DNA of 64,000 bases, from NCBI GenBank assembly GCA_963555705.1, contig OY743168.1, forward strand, positions 21,954,139 to 22,018,138, written 5' to 3'. Under the pieces are notes generated by a model. The model was not told the origin of the DNA. It did not search any database and saw nothing but the letters and a program-made list of their open reading frames with translations. Position numbers and translations under genes: made by a program. This stretch comes from Ligustrum vulgare. Taxonomy: Eukaryota > Streptophyta > Magnoliopsida > Lamiales > Oleaceae. This document shows, in pieces, positions 1-9,805 of this stretch (within the stretch, counting starts at the first letter, position 1; every line of letters starts with the position of its first letter).

Positions 1-6
1 CGACCA

Positions 7-1815
7 ATGGTCCTTTTATTGTACAAGGATTCATTCCTTGCCTTTGATGAAACTAACAAATCCCTCCCTAGTTTGGCTATTTCTTTATTGCAGGAATTTG
101 ACGATGTATTTCCGGAGGATATACCTAGTGGGTTGCCACCCATTCGTGGTATTGAGCATCAAATTGATTTTATACCTGGAGCAGTCATTCCAAACCGACC
201 AGCTTATAGGAGCAATCCCGAGGAGACGAAGGAGCTTCAAAAGCAAGTTGAGGAATTAATGAGTAAGGGGTACATAAGGGAGAGCATGAGCCCATGTGCC
301 GTACCCGTGTTACTTGTGCCGAAGAAGGACGGAACGTGGAGGATGTGTGTTGATTGTAGGGCCATCAACAACATAACGGTAAAGTATCGTCATCCTATTC
401 CTAGGCTAGATGATATGTTGGATGAATTGCATGGCTCTAGCATATTTAGTAAAATTGACCTTAAGAGTGGTTATCATCAAATTCGAATGAAAGAAGGAGA
501 TGAGTGGAAAACTGCTTTTAAAACTAAGTATGGCTTGTATGAATGGTTAGTAATGCCTTTTGGACTTACTAATGCACCTAGCACATTTATGCGTTTAATG
601 AATCATGTTTTACGTGCATTTATAGGTAAATTCGTTGTAGTTTACTTCAATGATATCTTGATATATAGTAAAATTTTGAATGAGCATGTGGAGCATGTTA
701 GGTGTGTGCTTGTGATTTTAAGACAAGAGCAACTTTTTGCTAACTTTAAAAAGTGTGATTTTTGCATGGAAAAAGTTGTATTTCTTGGTTATGTGGTTAG
801 TGCTAGAGGGATAGAAGTAGATGAAGAGAAAATCAAAGCTATTAAAGAGTGGCCAACACCTAAAAGCATAACTGAGGTTAGGAGTTTTCATGGCTTGGCT
901 AGTTTTTATAGGCGCTTTGTTAAAAATTTTAGCACGATTGCCACACCACTCACAGAAATTGTCAAAAAAAGTGTAGGATTTAAATGGGGAGTAGAACAGG
1001 AGCATGCATTTGAAACAATCAAAAATATGTTGTGTAAAGCACCGGTTTTATCACTTCCTAACTTTGACAAGGCTTTTGAGATTGAATGTGATGCCTCAGG
1101 GCTAGGCATTGGAGCTGTTTTAATGCAGGATCAAAGGCCAATCGCCTATTTTAGTGAAAAACTAAAAGGGGCTGCACTTAATTATCCCACATATGACAAG
1201 GAGTTATACTCACTTGTGCGCGGTTTGGAAACATGGCAACATTACTTGTGGCCACGGGAGTTCGTGATACACACCGATCATGAGTCCTTGAAGCATTTGA
1301 GGGGTCAAGCTAAACTGAGTAAGAGACATGCAAGGTGGGTAGAGTTCATCGAAACATTTCCCTATGTCATCCGGTACAAACAAGGTAAGGAAAATGTGGT
1401 GGCTGACGCATTGTCTCGAAGGTATGTTCTTTTAAATTCTTTGCATTCGAAATTGCTTGGATTTGAATACATTAAGGACATGTATGCTAATGACCTGGAC
1501 TTTTCTAATATTTATGAGTCTTGTGGTAAAGGGGCTGTGGATAGGTTCTTTAAACATGATGATTATTTATTTCGAGAAAATAAATTGTGTGTCCCTAGGT
1601 GTTCAATGAGGGAGTTACTTGTGAGAGAGGCCCATAGTGGAGGTTTAATGGGTCATTTTGGGGTTAAAAAGACCATTGAAATCCTAAGTGAACATTTCTA
1701 TTGGCCTAAAATGAAAATTGATGTGGTTCGGGTTTGTAATAGATGCATTACTTGTAAAAAGGCTAAATCTAGGATTAAACCCCATGGATTATATATGCCC
1801 TTTACCCGTCCCTAG
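7..1815 (+). pseudogene. Ty3/gypsy pol fragment: reverse transcriptase, RNase H, integrase zinc domain
   Basis: About 600 codons are open. RT lies at roughly residues 75-260, with the conserved [19 protein letters not shown] and [13 protein letters not shown] blocks. The catalytic box, normally YFDD, reads YFND near residue 216, so the first of the two paired aspartates is lost. RNase H begins near residue 355 with the [13 protein letters not shown] block. The HHCC zinc-binding part of integrase is at about 535-595 (HSGG...HFG...C..C). The frame ends at a TAG just after GLYMP. The integrase core continues at once in another frame, which points to one extra T in the run at about 1798-1803. The first ATG is arbitrary, because the true polyprotein starts upstream of the window. 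Confidence 0.93.
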
Positions 1816-2980
1816 TGAACCTTGGGTCGATATCTTTATGGATTTTGTTTTGGGATTGCCTAGGACTAAGAAGGGTCGAGATTCGATTTTTGTGGTAGTA
1901 GATCGCTTTAGTAAAATGGCACATTTCATACCATGCCACAAAACTGACGATGCTACAAACATAGCTGAAATTTTCTTTAGGGAAGTCGTGCGCTTACATG
2001 GAGTGCCTAAAAGTATTGTCTCGGATAGGGATGTTAAATTCCTTAGTCATTTTTGGAGAGTCTTGTGGAATAAATTAGGAACAAAATTGCTTTTTTCTAC
2101 AACTTGTCACCCACAGACCGATGGACAGACCGAGATAGTAAATAGGACAATGATTCAATTATTGCGCACCATAATCAATAAAAATTTGAAAAATTGGGAA
2201 GAGTGTTTGCCATTTATTGAATTTGCATATAATAGGGCTATACATTCTACTACTTCGTGTTCACCATTTGAAATTGTTTATGGTTTTAATCCGCTAACAC
2301 CATTGGATTTAATTCTTTTACCTGTGAATGAACGTAGTAGTTTAGATGGCAAGAAAAAAGCTAAGATGGTTAAAGCACTCCACGACAAGGTGAGGTTGGC
2401 GATTGAAAAGAAAAATGAACATTATGCTTCGCAGGCTAACAAAGGAAGAAAGGGCATCATTTTTGAACCTGGTGATTGGGTTTGGTTACATTTGAGGAAG
2501 GAGCGGTTTCCAGAACAACGCAAGTCAAAGTTACAACCGCGAGGGGATGGTCCGTTCCAAGTGATTGAAAGGATCAACAACAATGCCTATAAATTAGACC
2601 TTCCTGGTGAGTATAATGTTTCGGCTTCATTTAATGTTTCTGATCTATCTCCGTTTGATGCAGGTACAGATTCGAGGTCGAATCCTTTCGAAGAGGGAGG
2701 GGATGATGTGATCCAGATCACGGATACAAGCCCGCACAAAGATCCGTTGAAGATCAAAGGAGGACCGATGACTCGATTGCAAGCAAAGAGGGCCAAGGAA
2801 GCAATGGACAAGTTAGTTCAAGAAACAATGGCCAAAACAATGTTCGTGTCATCGAAAGAAGCAAGTTTCATGTTGGGGCCGAGCCAAAACGACGAGTGGA
2901 TCAACCTCATCCAAGCCGTCGAAGAAGATTGCCAAAATTCGAGAATTACGGCCGTAATTCAAAAATCCTCACGGCCGTAA
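1790..2980 (+). pseudogene. Ty3/gypsy integrase catalytic core and GPY/F module (frameshifted pol 3' end)
   Basis: This continues pol after the frameshift. The DDE residues are visible: D in WVDIFMDF, D in VSDRDVKF, and E in [15 protein letters not shown]-terminal GPF module ([12 protein letters not shown]) follows, then a basic tail containing [15 protein letters not shown]. The last 90 or so codons lie inside the 3' LTR and the stop is at 2978-2980. Two of the ACGGCCGT palindromes of the LTR are translated in this tail. Integrase inserts retroelement cDNA into the genome; the core looks intact here, but it is cut off from RT by the frameshift. No chromodomain was recognised. Confidence 0.92.
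2686..2703 (+). promoter_or_regulatory. Polypurine tract of the Ty3/gypsy element
   Basis: A purine-rich run (gaagagggagggga) lies directly before the TGATG that starts the LTR. This is the expected place for the plus-strand primer. It also codes for the FEEGG of the pol tail. Confidence 0.7.
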
Positions 2981-3176
2981 TCAACCTTCTGCTTAAAACG
3001 GAATTTTGAAGAAATTGCAGTTTACGGCCGTAAAGATTATATCACGGCCGTAATGGAGTTGCTGCTTAAAAATTGAAGTTTGGACGTTTTAGACTTACGG
3101 CCGTAAGTCATATGTCACGGCCGTAAGAGTGAGTCAGAAACAAGTTTACGGCCGTAAGGAAAGTAGTCACGGCCGT
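2948..3176 (+). repeat. Eight ACGGCCGT palindromes in the U3 of the LTR
   Basis: ACGGCCGT occurs at 2948, 2971, 3024, 3044, 3097, 3117, 3148 and 3169, almost always followed by AA. The copies come in four pairs. Within a pair the first is preceded by T and the second by C, and starts are 20-23 bases apart. The pairs are spread over 230 bp, ending about 100 bp before the TATA box. Their position suggests enhancer or repressor sites, but no binding factor is known to me. Confidence 0.85.
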
Positions 3177-3273
3177 AAACATGTATACGCGGAATTTTAG
3201 GTTATTTTTATTTCCTTATTTTTAGGTAATTGTTTCCTTATTTAATTAGAACTCTTTAACCTAGTTTTGACCC

Positions 3274-3281
3274 TATATATA
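3274..3281 (+). promoter_or_regulatory. TATA box of the LTR
   Basis: TATATATA lies in the context CCCTATATATAGGG, about 90 bases before an AATAAA, the normal U3-R arrangement. Confidence 0.65.
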
Positions 3282-3581
3282 GGGATGTAATTTTCATTAT
3301 TCACAGACAACTTTGATTATTATATTGAGAGGCAAATTGCTTTCACAATCCTTATTCTTCATTGAATAAAATCCGAACTTGCGAGTTTAATTCTTGTTTG
3401 TTCAAATCTTGGGTGAGATTTATTTTCATTGTGATCAAGAGGTCAACATATCAATTGATTGTGTTGGTTGCTTGGTTCAATTAATTTGAATCAATCTCTA
3501 AATCGTGATTCTTTGGCGTTCTTGGGTCGATTCCAATAATTTGTGGGTTGCGTAGCTACAATTACTACGTGGTTTGCATCA

Positions 3582-5026
3582 GAGCACGTCTTCTATGGTG
3601 CATGAAGATTAACCACGTTATAGATCGTCCGCTAAAATATATATCAAATAATATAAAGAGAGTCTACATTATGTAGACAAAATATTTTAAGAAAATATAC
3701 ACCGGTATATGGATAGTTCCATTTACTATTTACCAATATTACATAGTAATATGAGAATAGTGAATATGGAACGTTTGTGCGATACACTCCATTATACCGA
3801 GAAAAAATATTTAGTAGCCATAAACAATTTGAATTTCAAATTAATTGTCCTAGGTAATATTTTTATAAAATTTGATCTAAAGGCCCAACAAGTTGGTACT
3901 TGTAAAAACTAATGTACCATCGTATAGGCTATATGCTACTACATAGATTAAACTAATTTTATCTTTTCACAACAATCCCTTTTTTTTTTTTAGAAAACTT
4001 ATTCAAATGTTCGCATATTGAAGCTGTTAGGCAAGAGGTGGTTCCAAAGCAGTCTATTGTTTTTCTACATTGGTCTCATAAGAAAACACTATGTTTATCA
4101 TTTTCTAAATGTTTCTTCTAATGTCTATGTAATGTGAATGTTATAATTTTTCATCATTTAAAAGACATTACAGTTAAGATAATGTATGTCTATTTTTAAA
4201 ATATAGAAGATAGATTTTTATTATACCCATAATTTTTTTTTTTAGAGAAAGAAAGCAACGTCTTTCAATATAATTACTGAATGTAGCCTGTAGATTTTAG
4301 TGAAGGATAGACAACGTACCTTTTATAGACAAAAAACAAAAATTGCCTATGAACGATTTCACATCCTCTTTGCAGTCTTAAATTTTTTTGAGAAAAAAAT
4401 GTTTTCTGGTCAATTGTCAATGTTTAATAGGTCAGTTGATGTGAATCGAAAGTTAAATCAAGAAAACAAATATCTAGAAATATATTAAATAAGCAACAAT
4501 TTAAGTAATATGCAGATAATATTATTAAATAGAAAATTGAATTTTTTTATCGGAAAGAGAATGTTCATGGAATCTGAACAAAAGAAACTAAAACTTATCT
4601 TCAACATCTACTGGTTCAATATGGATCTGAATGACTTTTACAAGGTTACCATTAAAATTTCAAAAAAGACATGAGTTCCCATTGACATGTTGTCTCTTAC
4701 GCTATGATCATAAATAGGAGTTAAGGACAATCACAATCGAACGTCGATCTTTTCTTAAAAAAACCAGTGTTCAGTCATGGGCAACTATACGTTACAATAT
4801 CTAAAATCAAAAGTTGTTTTGGCCTGAAGTTACTTATTATATGCGATAAGAAAGACAAACTTATCAATTTAAATATAAATGTCGTATTTAAAAAAGTTTT
4901 CCAAAATTAGTATTAACTTGAATTCAGAAAAACCAATTCTAATGGTTACAGTGTTGATAATATTTTTTTTTCCTATTTTTTTGATTATATGTTGTTCTAA
5001 AATAATATAATATCTCTAGCATCTCT
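3582..5026. other. Gene-free AT-rich DNA
   Basis: Only short chance reading frames are present. Part of it may be the body of the Helitron that ends at 5055, but I could not place that element's TC start. A small palindrome (gtctacattatgtagac) sits near 3662-3678. Confidence 0.5.
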
Positions 5027-5056
5027 TTCCGTGCAACGCACAGGTGTACAACTAGT
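5026..5056 (+). mobile_element. Helitron 3' terminus
   Basis: A short GC-rich hairpin (CCGTGC, loop, GCACAGG at about 5029-5045) is followed about 8 bases later by CTAG at 5052-5055 and a T. This is the Helitron 3' signature, and it resembles the ends at 40289, 51765 and 57803. The 5' end was not found. Confidence 0.65.
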
Positions 5057-5297
5057 ATTTAAAAATATTGATGATATCGATGTTCAACAAATTCGCTCAA
5101 ATGACAATGTGGTTGATTTATTTACAAAAGTATTGTCAATATCTACATTCAAGAAATTAGTTCGCGGATTGGAATGCATCGACTCAATGACTAATTACCA
5201 ATTTAATACCATATGGAAATGTATGAGAATTTATATTTCTTTTCTGTTTGATTTATTAGTCCATTTTACTAAAAAAAATTGTCTCAATTCTTTTTAG
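5057..5297 (+). pseudogene. Ty1/copia RNase H C-terminal remnant
   Basis: The frame from 5058 reads IDDIDVQQIRSNDNVVDLFTK followed by STFKKLVRGL, the conserved end of copia RNase H (VQQIRSxDNLADLFTKxLPxxTFxKLV). Only this tail is present. It begins exactly at the Helitron end, so the Helitron may have landed in, or carried off, the rest. Confidence 0.75.
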
Positions 5298-6449
5298 TTC
5301 TTTGTAGCTGATGGTGGAGTCAAATGGAGCAGATTGTGTTAATAACAACATAATTAATAATCATGCATATACAAAAATAAAATAAAAAATATCATGCCTG
5401 AAGAAAAACCTAGCACGCTTCTATCCATTTTTGCATGAGAAAGTTTGCTTAATATCCAAGAATTATAGGTTGAATCACTTGCCTTGTTGATGTTGTAGAA
5501 GTACTCCTTTTATGGTCAAAAACCGATCATAATGGAAGGACTTTGATATTCACAATTCAAGTACATATTCTTATGTCAAAGAATCAAAATCAAGCCAATA
5601 TACCCACTTTTCTTTCACCCTCTAAGTGCACACGTACGAGATACCCTTTTCTCATCTATTTTTTGAGAGTTTTTAGATGGGACAAGTTATTGGAAGTTAT
5701 ACCAGGAAAAAGGTTACATTTCAAAAGCAAAAAACATAATTAACTTCTCCATTCAAAATGTCATTTCATACAAATTGAGTCCGGTTGTGATGGGTGCACT
5801 CACATGGACGGCCGTTTGTTCTAACAATACCTTTTTGGACGAGTCACAGAGTTTTATTATTTCATCGACTAAAAGAGTTGTCAAATAAATTATAATTACA
5901 ATGGAAATGTCAAAAACTAAAAAGAGTACTTTTGAATTCATAGGGAATTTACTAATCTATTGGACGTTTAATTTCATCTTTAAATCTCAACTTCACCTTG
6001 ATGATTATGTTAGGATGATCTTAAAGCTTATATGAGAAAAACTTTCTTAATCACCACGTGCAACTCGTTTCACTCATGAAACGATAAAGTCTCCGTTTGA
6101 TAGATTGCTTATAAACATTGTTGATAAATATTGTTTATGAATAGTATTGTCACAACATTTCATTGGTTCATTTTTATTTTGAAATTTTAAAATTGGTGGG
6201 TCGAAATCTTTGATAAACCGAAATCGTTGACTTTCAATAAAAAAGTTGTAAGTTGTTGATTATAAACAAAATTTATAAACAAATTTTACCAAACAAGAGG
6301 CAAAAATAAAAATAAAAAGTCGAGAAAAAAAATAGTACCCATTGATGTACTTTGATTTTTAATCGAAATGCCACAGATAAAAGATGAAGGCTGTGCCACA
6401 AGTACTTCCCCTTACATCCTCCATTCCTTATATGTGAGGAAGTACTTGT
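5298..6449. other. Gene-free AT-rich DNA
   Basis: No coding sequence was recognised. At about 6085-6305 there is a degenerate MITE-like stretch with ends resembling CTCCGTTTGATA and CCAAACAAGAGG. Confidence 0.5.
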
Positions 6450-8540
6450 AAGAGCATTTTCAATAGACTATCTAAACTTGACGTGCTCTTTATTTTGTAG
6501 AATCAAACTCACTTTATATTATTAAATGCATTTAAAAAAATCTCAATTTTCAAAGTTCCTACATTATCATTCTTTATTACATATCTAGCATCTCTCATAA
6601 ACTTTTTATATCTAAAGAGCATATTCTACATAATAAAGAGCATCTTTAAAATCTAAATAGTAAAATTTTTATAAACTCCAATAAACTCTTTATTTTAGTC
6701 TTTCATAAATATATTTGTTGTCTTCTTTATTTTTAGTTAATATTTATTTTTTTAAAAGTTAAAAGTGAACGTGATGTGTGTCGAATCCAACAAATAATAA
6801 TATTTTCTTGCTCTCATAAAAATAAATTGCAATAGTGGTGAGTAAGGTCGAATCCACAGGGACTGGTTAGATTTAATTTTTCGGGAAAATTAAAATCAAT
6901 GAAATAAAAATAAGGGGGGTTTTTGAATTTTGAATGTAAAATCAATTTGTAAATAAACGACTGCGAAATTAAAATTGTTGAAAATATCAAATTAAATAAA
7001 TATCCAGCCCAAGGTATAATCTCAGTAATGATTCACGGAATTGATCATAGATGCAAAAATAAAATCCTTTACTCATTCTATAAATTGGTTATGGTCATTG
7101 ATACGATCTAACAATCTATCTCTCCTTACTTTATCGATAATCAAGAGACGCTCGTTGATTATTTCTCTAATCAATAAACAACCCTAGATACGATCATAGG
7201 ATTTAATTTACCAATAGCATTAATTTCTAGAGAGACGACCAATTCTAACCAACAAATTCACACGCGTGATTTATTTAAGTTAGGTTATATATCTTCATAA
7301 CATGAGTCAAAAATCAGTCTATAATTAATTATGTTATTTGCCACTTGTATTAGAAAACCTAAACAATTACGGATTTAGATTCCTAATTGGCTAAGTATCG
7401 TTTTGACAATTAAAACAACGTGCACTTTGTATTAATAAATCAAAACAACAACTTTGATGCAAACAAAAGATATATAAATAGAAAACAATCAAAGGAACAA
7501 TTAAATTTAATTAGATCTCACAATTCTTGGTGAATCAAAACTTCGAATAACCTTGAACTGGAATAATAAATTAGCTACTCATAAACATTGTTAATTAAAA
7601 ACCAAAAGAAATAATAATTAAACAAAGGTAAAAAAATTTCGAACTCCCAAAAATCTGATCCGAATATGCGTAACTGCTCCCCTCAATTCTTTTTCCACGT
7701 CCACCCTTCCTGTCCCTCAATTCTGCCTCCTCTTTCTTTTTCTCTCTCCCCAGCTCCTTCTTTCCTTTCTTTTTGATTCCTTTTTTTCTTTCTTCCTTCC
7801 CAGCCTTTTAAGCCTTTTTCTTGTTCCCAACCAATCTCCTCTCTTCTTTTCTTTGCGGCCCAGAATCTTTCCAAAGAAATTGGTTAGTTTTCCTTATGTA
7901 ATCCTTTCTTCCCAAAAATATATATCCCTTCCCTTCTGCCGACTTCAATCCATGCATAACCCTCAAAATTAGTCCAATAGTTGGGCCCAAAATTTGTCCA
8001 AAAATAGAGTCCAATTTTGTCCCCAAAATGTGTTGGCGGAATTGATTCTCCAAAAATTCCTTATCTTCAAAATCTTCATGTCCAGCCCATTAATTTTGTA
8101 AGGTTGCCGTCTTTCTGAAATGGTAAGGCGTGCCCACGCCTTATACAAATTCCTGATCTGATTGTGTACTTTTATGTTCCAAATTTCTTCTTCTCAATTT
8201 GTGATATTTGAGTCTAATTGATCTCAATTCTTCACCTAATTCACAAAACATAAAATATGATTAACATCCAAAATTTAAGCGTTTAAAGTCATTGAATTAA
8301 GAAGAAGAATCACTAATAAAACAGCAATTATGCACCCTATCAGAACGATTATAGTATCTCCAATAGACACTTTATATTTAAAGAGTATATTCTACATAAT
8401 AGAAAGCATTTTTAAATTTAGAGAGTAAAATTTTTTACAACCTCCAACAAACTCTTTATTTTACTTTTTCATAAATATATTCATTGTCTTCTTTATTTTT
8501 AGTTAATATTTATTTTTTAAAAAGTGAACGATCAATGATA
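6450..8540. repeat. AT-rich repeat pair, split by an insertion
   Basis: The stretches at about 6655-6771 and 8408-8531 are near-identical direct copies (both contain cttctttatttttagttaat and end in gtgaacg). A third copy is inverted at about 9440-9600. They look like MITE copies. One copy was split by the TG...CA element at 6772-8342. Confidence 0.55.
6772..8342. mobile_element. Unclassified TG...CA element with 5-bp target duplication
   Basis: The 1,571-bp block begins TGATGTGTGTCG and ends CACCCTATCA. It is flanked on both sides by GAACG (6767-6771 and 8343-8347), inside a recognisable repeat. TG...CA ends and a 5-bp duplication fit a solo LTR or other non-coding LTR element, but no LTR pair, polypurine tract or coding sequence is visible. 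Near the left end there is a phrase, GTCGAATCCACAGGGACTGG. It has no usable reading frame. Confidence 0.6.
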
Positions 8541-8549
8541 TCAAATATA

Positions 8550-8887
8550 TACTCCTCCCATTCCATAAAGATAATTCCCTACCCATTTTCACACAGATTA
8601 AGAAATGTCAATTAATATTGTTGAAAAAAAAAAAGTTTTACAATCCCTTTTCCTAATGTATCCCTAATAAATTTTGTAGTTTCCCACGAAATTGAAAGAG
8701 TATAAATTTATTTAGACTAATAAAAAACACATTAAATAAGGGCAAAATGGAACATAAAATATTAACTCCACTATCAAAAAAGAAAGTGGACTATATTTTT
8801 GGGACGGACTAAAAAGAAATAGTTGACTATCTTTATTAGACAGACAAAAAAAGAATATTGGACTATCTTTGTAGGACGAATGAAGTA
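8550..8887. mobile_element. Stowaway-like MITE
   Basis: The ends are TACTCCTCCCATTCC on the left and GGACGAATGAAGTA on the right, an imperfect inverted repeat of the plant Tc1/mariner type with TA target duplication. The inner part contains the usual 'gactatcttt' phrases. No coding sequence. Confidence 0.7.
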
Positions 8888-8997
8888 TTAAAGAAAACTA
8901 ATGTAGAAGCATTGAAAATTGGAACTTTTTAAATATATTTAATAATAAAGAGTGTGTTTGACTCTCCAAATGTGGAGAGCCAAACCATACTTTATAT

Positions 8998-9361
8998 TAC
9001 TCCCTCCTTCTAAAAAAGATAGTCCTGTATACTACCTCCGTTTAAAAAAGATAGTCCTGTATACTATTTTTGTCTGTCCCAAAAAGATAGTCTTGTTTCC
9101 ATTATGAACATGTATTAAATTTTTCATTTTCACATATACCCTTATTTAATGCATCTTGGTACAATATAAACCAGCTACTTAGCTATGGCTTTTTCAAATT
9201 TTTTATAGAAGACGAAGTGAATCTACTTAAGATAATAAATAAGGGATAAAGGGTATAAATGAAAATTATTGATAAAATTTAATATCTTAACTATAGTAAC
9301 TATCATTTCTTAGTTCGTGTGAAAATAACTGTAGGACTATCTTTTTGGGATAGAGGGAGTA
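8998..9361. mobile_element. Stowaway MITE
   Basis: The ends are TACTCCCTCCTTCTAAAAAA and AGATAGTCC-type inverted repeats closing in GGGATAGAGGGAGTA, with TA duplicated at 8998-8999 and 9360-9361. The left terminal repeat (aaaaaagatagtcctgtata) is present twice in tandem, at about 9013 and 9044. Confidence 0.8.
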
Positions 9362-9601
9362 CTAAAAATACATTAAAAAAGTTTCAATTTTCAATATTCC
9401 TACATTTGCTTTCTTTATTACATATATTTGATATCATTGGTCATTAATTCACTTTAAAAAAATATTTACTAAAAATAAAGAAAGACAATAAATATTTTTA
9501 TAAAAAAGTAAAATAAAAAATAAAGAGTTTTTTGGAACTTGTAAAAAAAATTGCTCTTTAAATTTAAAGAAACTCTCTATTATATAGAATATGCTCTTTA
9601 A

Positions 9602-9776
9602 GCTTGTGTTTGATCTCCATTTTTTGGAAAAAATAGTGGTCATGAATAGTAATTGTGAGAGAATGTGTGGTCAAAGAATATTTAAAATTAAAAAATGATA
9701 AATTTAATTAAAATGAATGGTTGAAATTGAATTTTAAATAAATTTTATTATAAAAAAATAAGGGCCAAATAGGGTC
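9602..9776. mobile_element. Tourist-like MITE (shared family), TSD TAA
   Basis: This 175-bp element has ends GCTTGTGTTTGATCTCC and GGCCAAATAGGGTC between TAA duplications (9599-9601 and 9777-9779). The core 'aatgaatggttgaaattgaatttt' phrase is shared with the copies at 27948, 31651, 33700 and 50320. TAA/TTA duplications and the TTTGGCC-type ends fit PIF/Harbinger-derived Tourist elements. Confidence 0.75.
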
Positions 9777-9805
9777 TAAACATAAAGAATCTATATATCT
9801 CCTGC

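Larger units (their letters stand above)
1..3581 (+). mobile_element. Ty3/gypsy LTR retrotransposon, 3' part (5' end off window)
   Basis: The pol order reverse transcriptase, RNase H, integrase, then a 3' LTR, is the Ty3/gypsy order. The 5' LTR, gag and protease would lie to the left of the window. Pol is broken by a one-base frameshift near 1800 and by a changed RT active site, so the copy cannot move by itself. The integrase frame runs past the polypurine tract and about 277 bases into the LTR. Chromoviruses of the CRM clade are known for pol/LTR overlap, but I cannot see a clear chromodomain, so the clade is left open. No target duplication can be checked, because the left end is missing. 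Confidence 0.95.
2704..3581 (+). repeat. 3' LTR of the Ty3/gypsy element
   Basis: The LTR starts TGATG right after the polypurine tract and ends CATCA at 3577-3581, giving a 5-bp terminal inverted repeat and a length of 878 bp. It contains a TATA box (3274-3281), an AATAAA signal (3365-3370) and eight ACGGCCGT palindromes upstream of the TATA box. The boundaries are inferred from the tract and termini, because the 5' LTR is not available for comparison. Confidence 0.8.

Noticed and set aside
7683..8053. Basic, low-complexity frames on the minus strand
   Set aside because: They lie within the non-coding TG...CA element and are composed of CT-rich runs.
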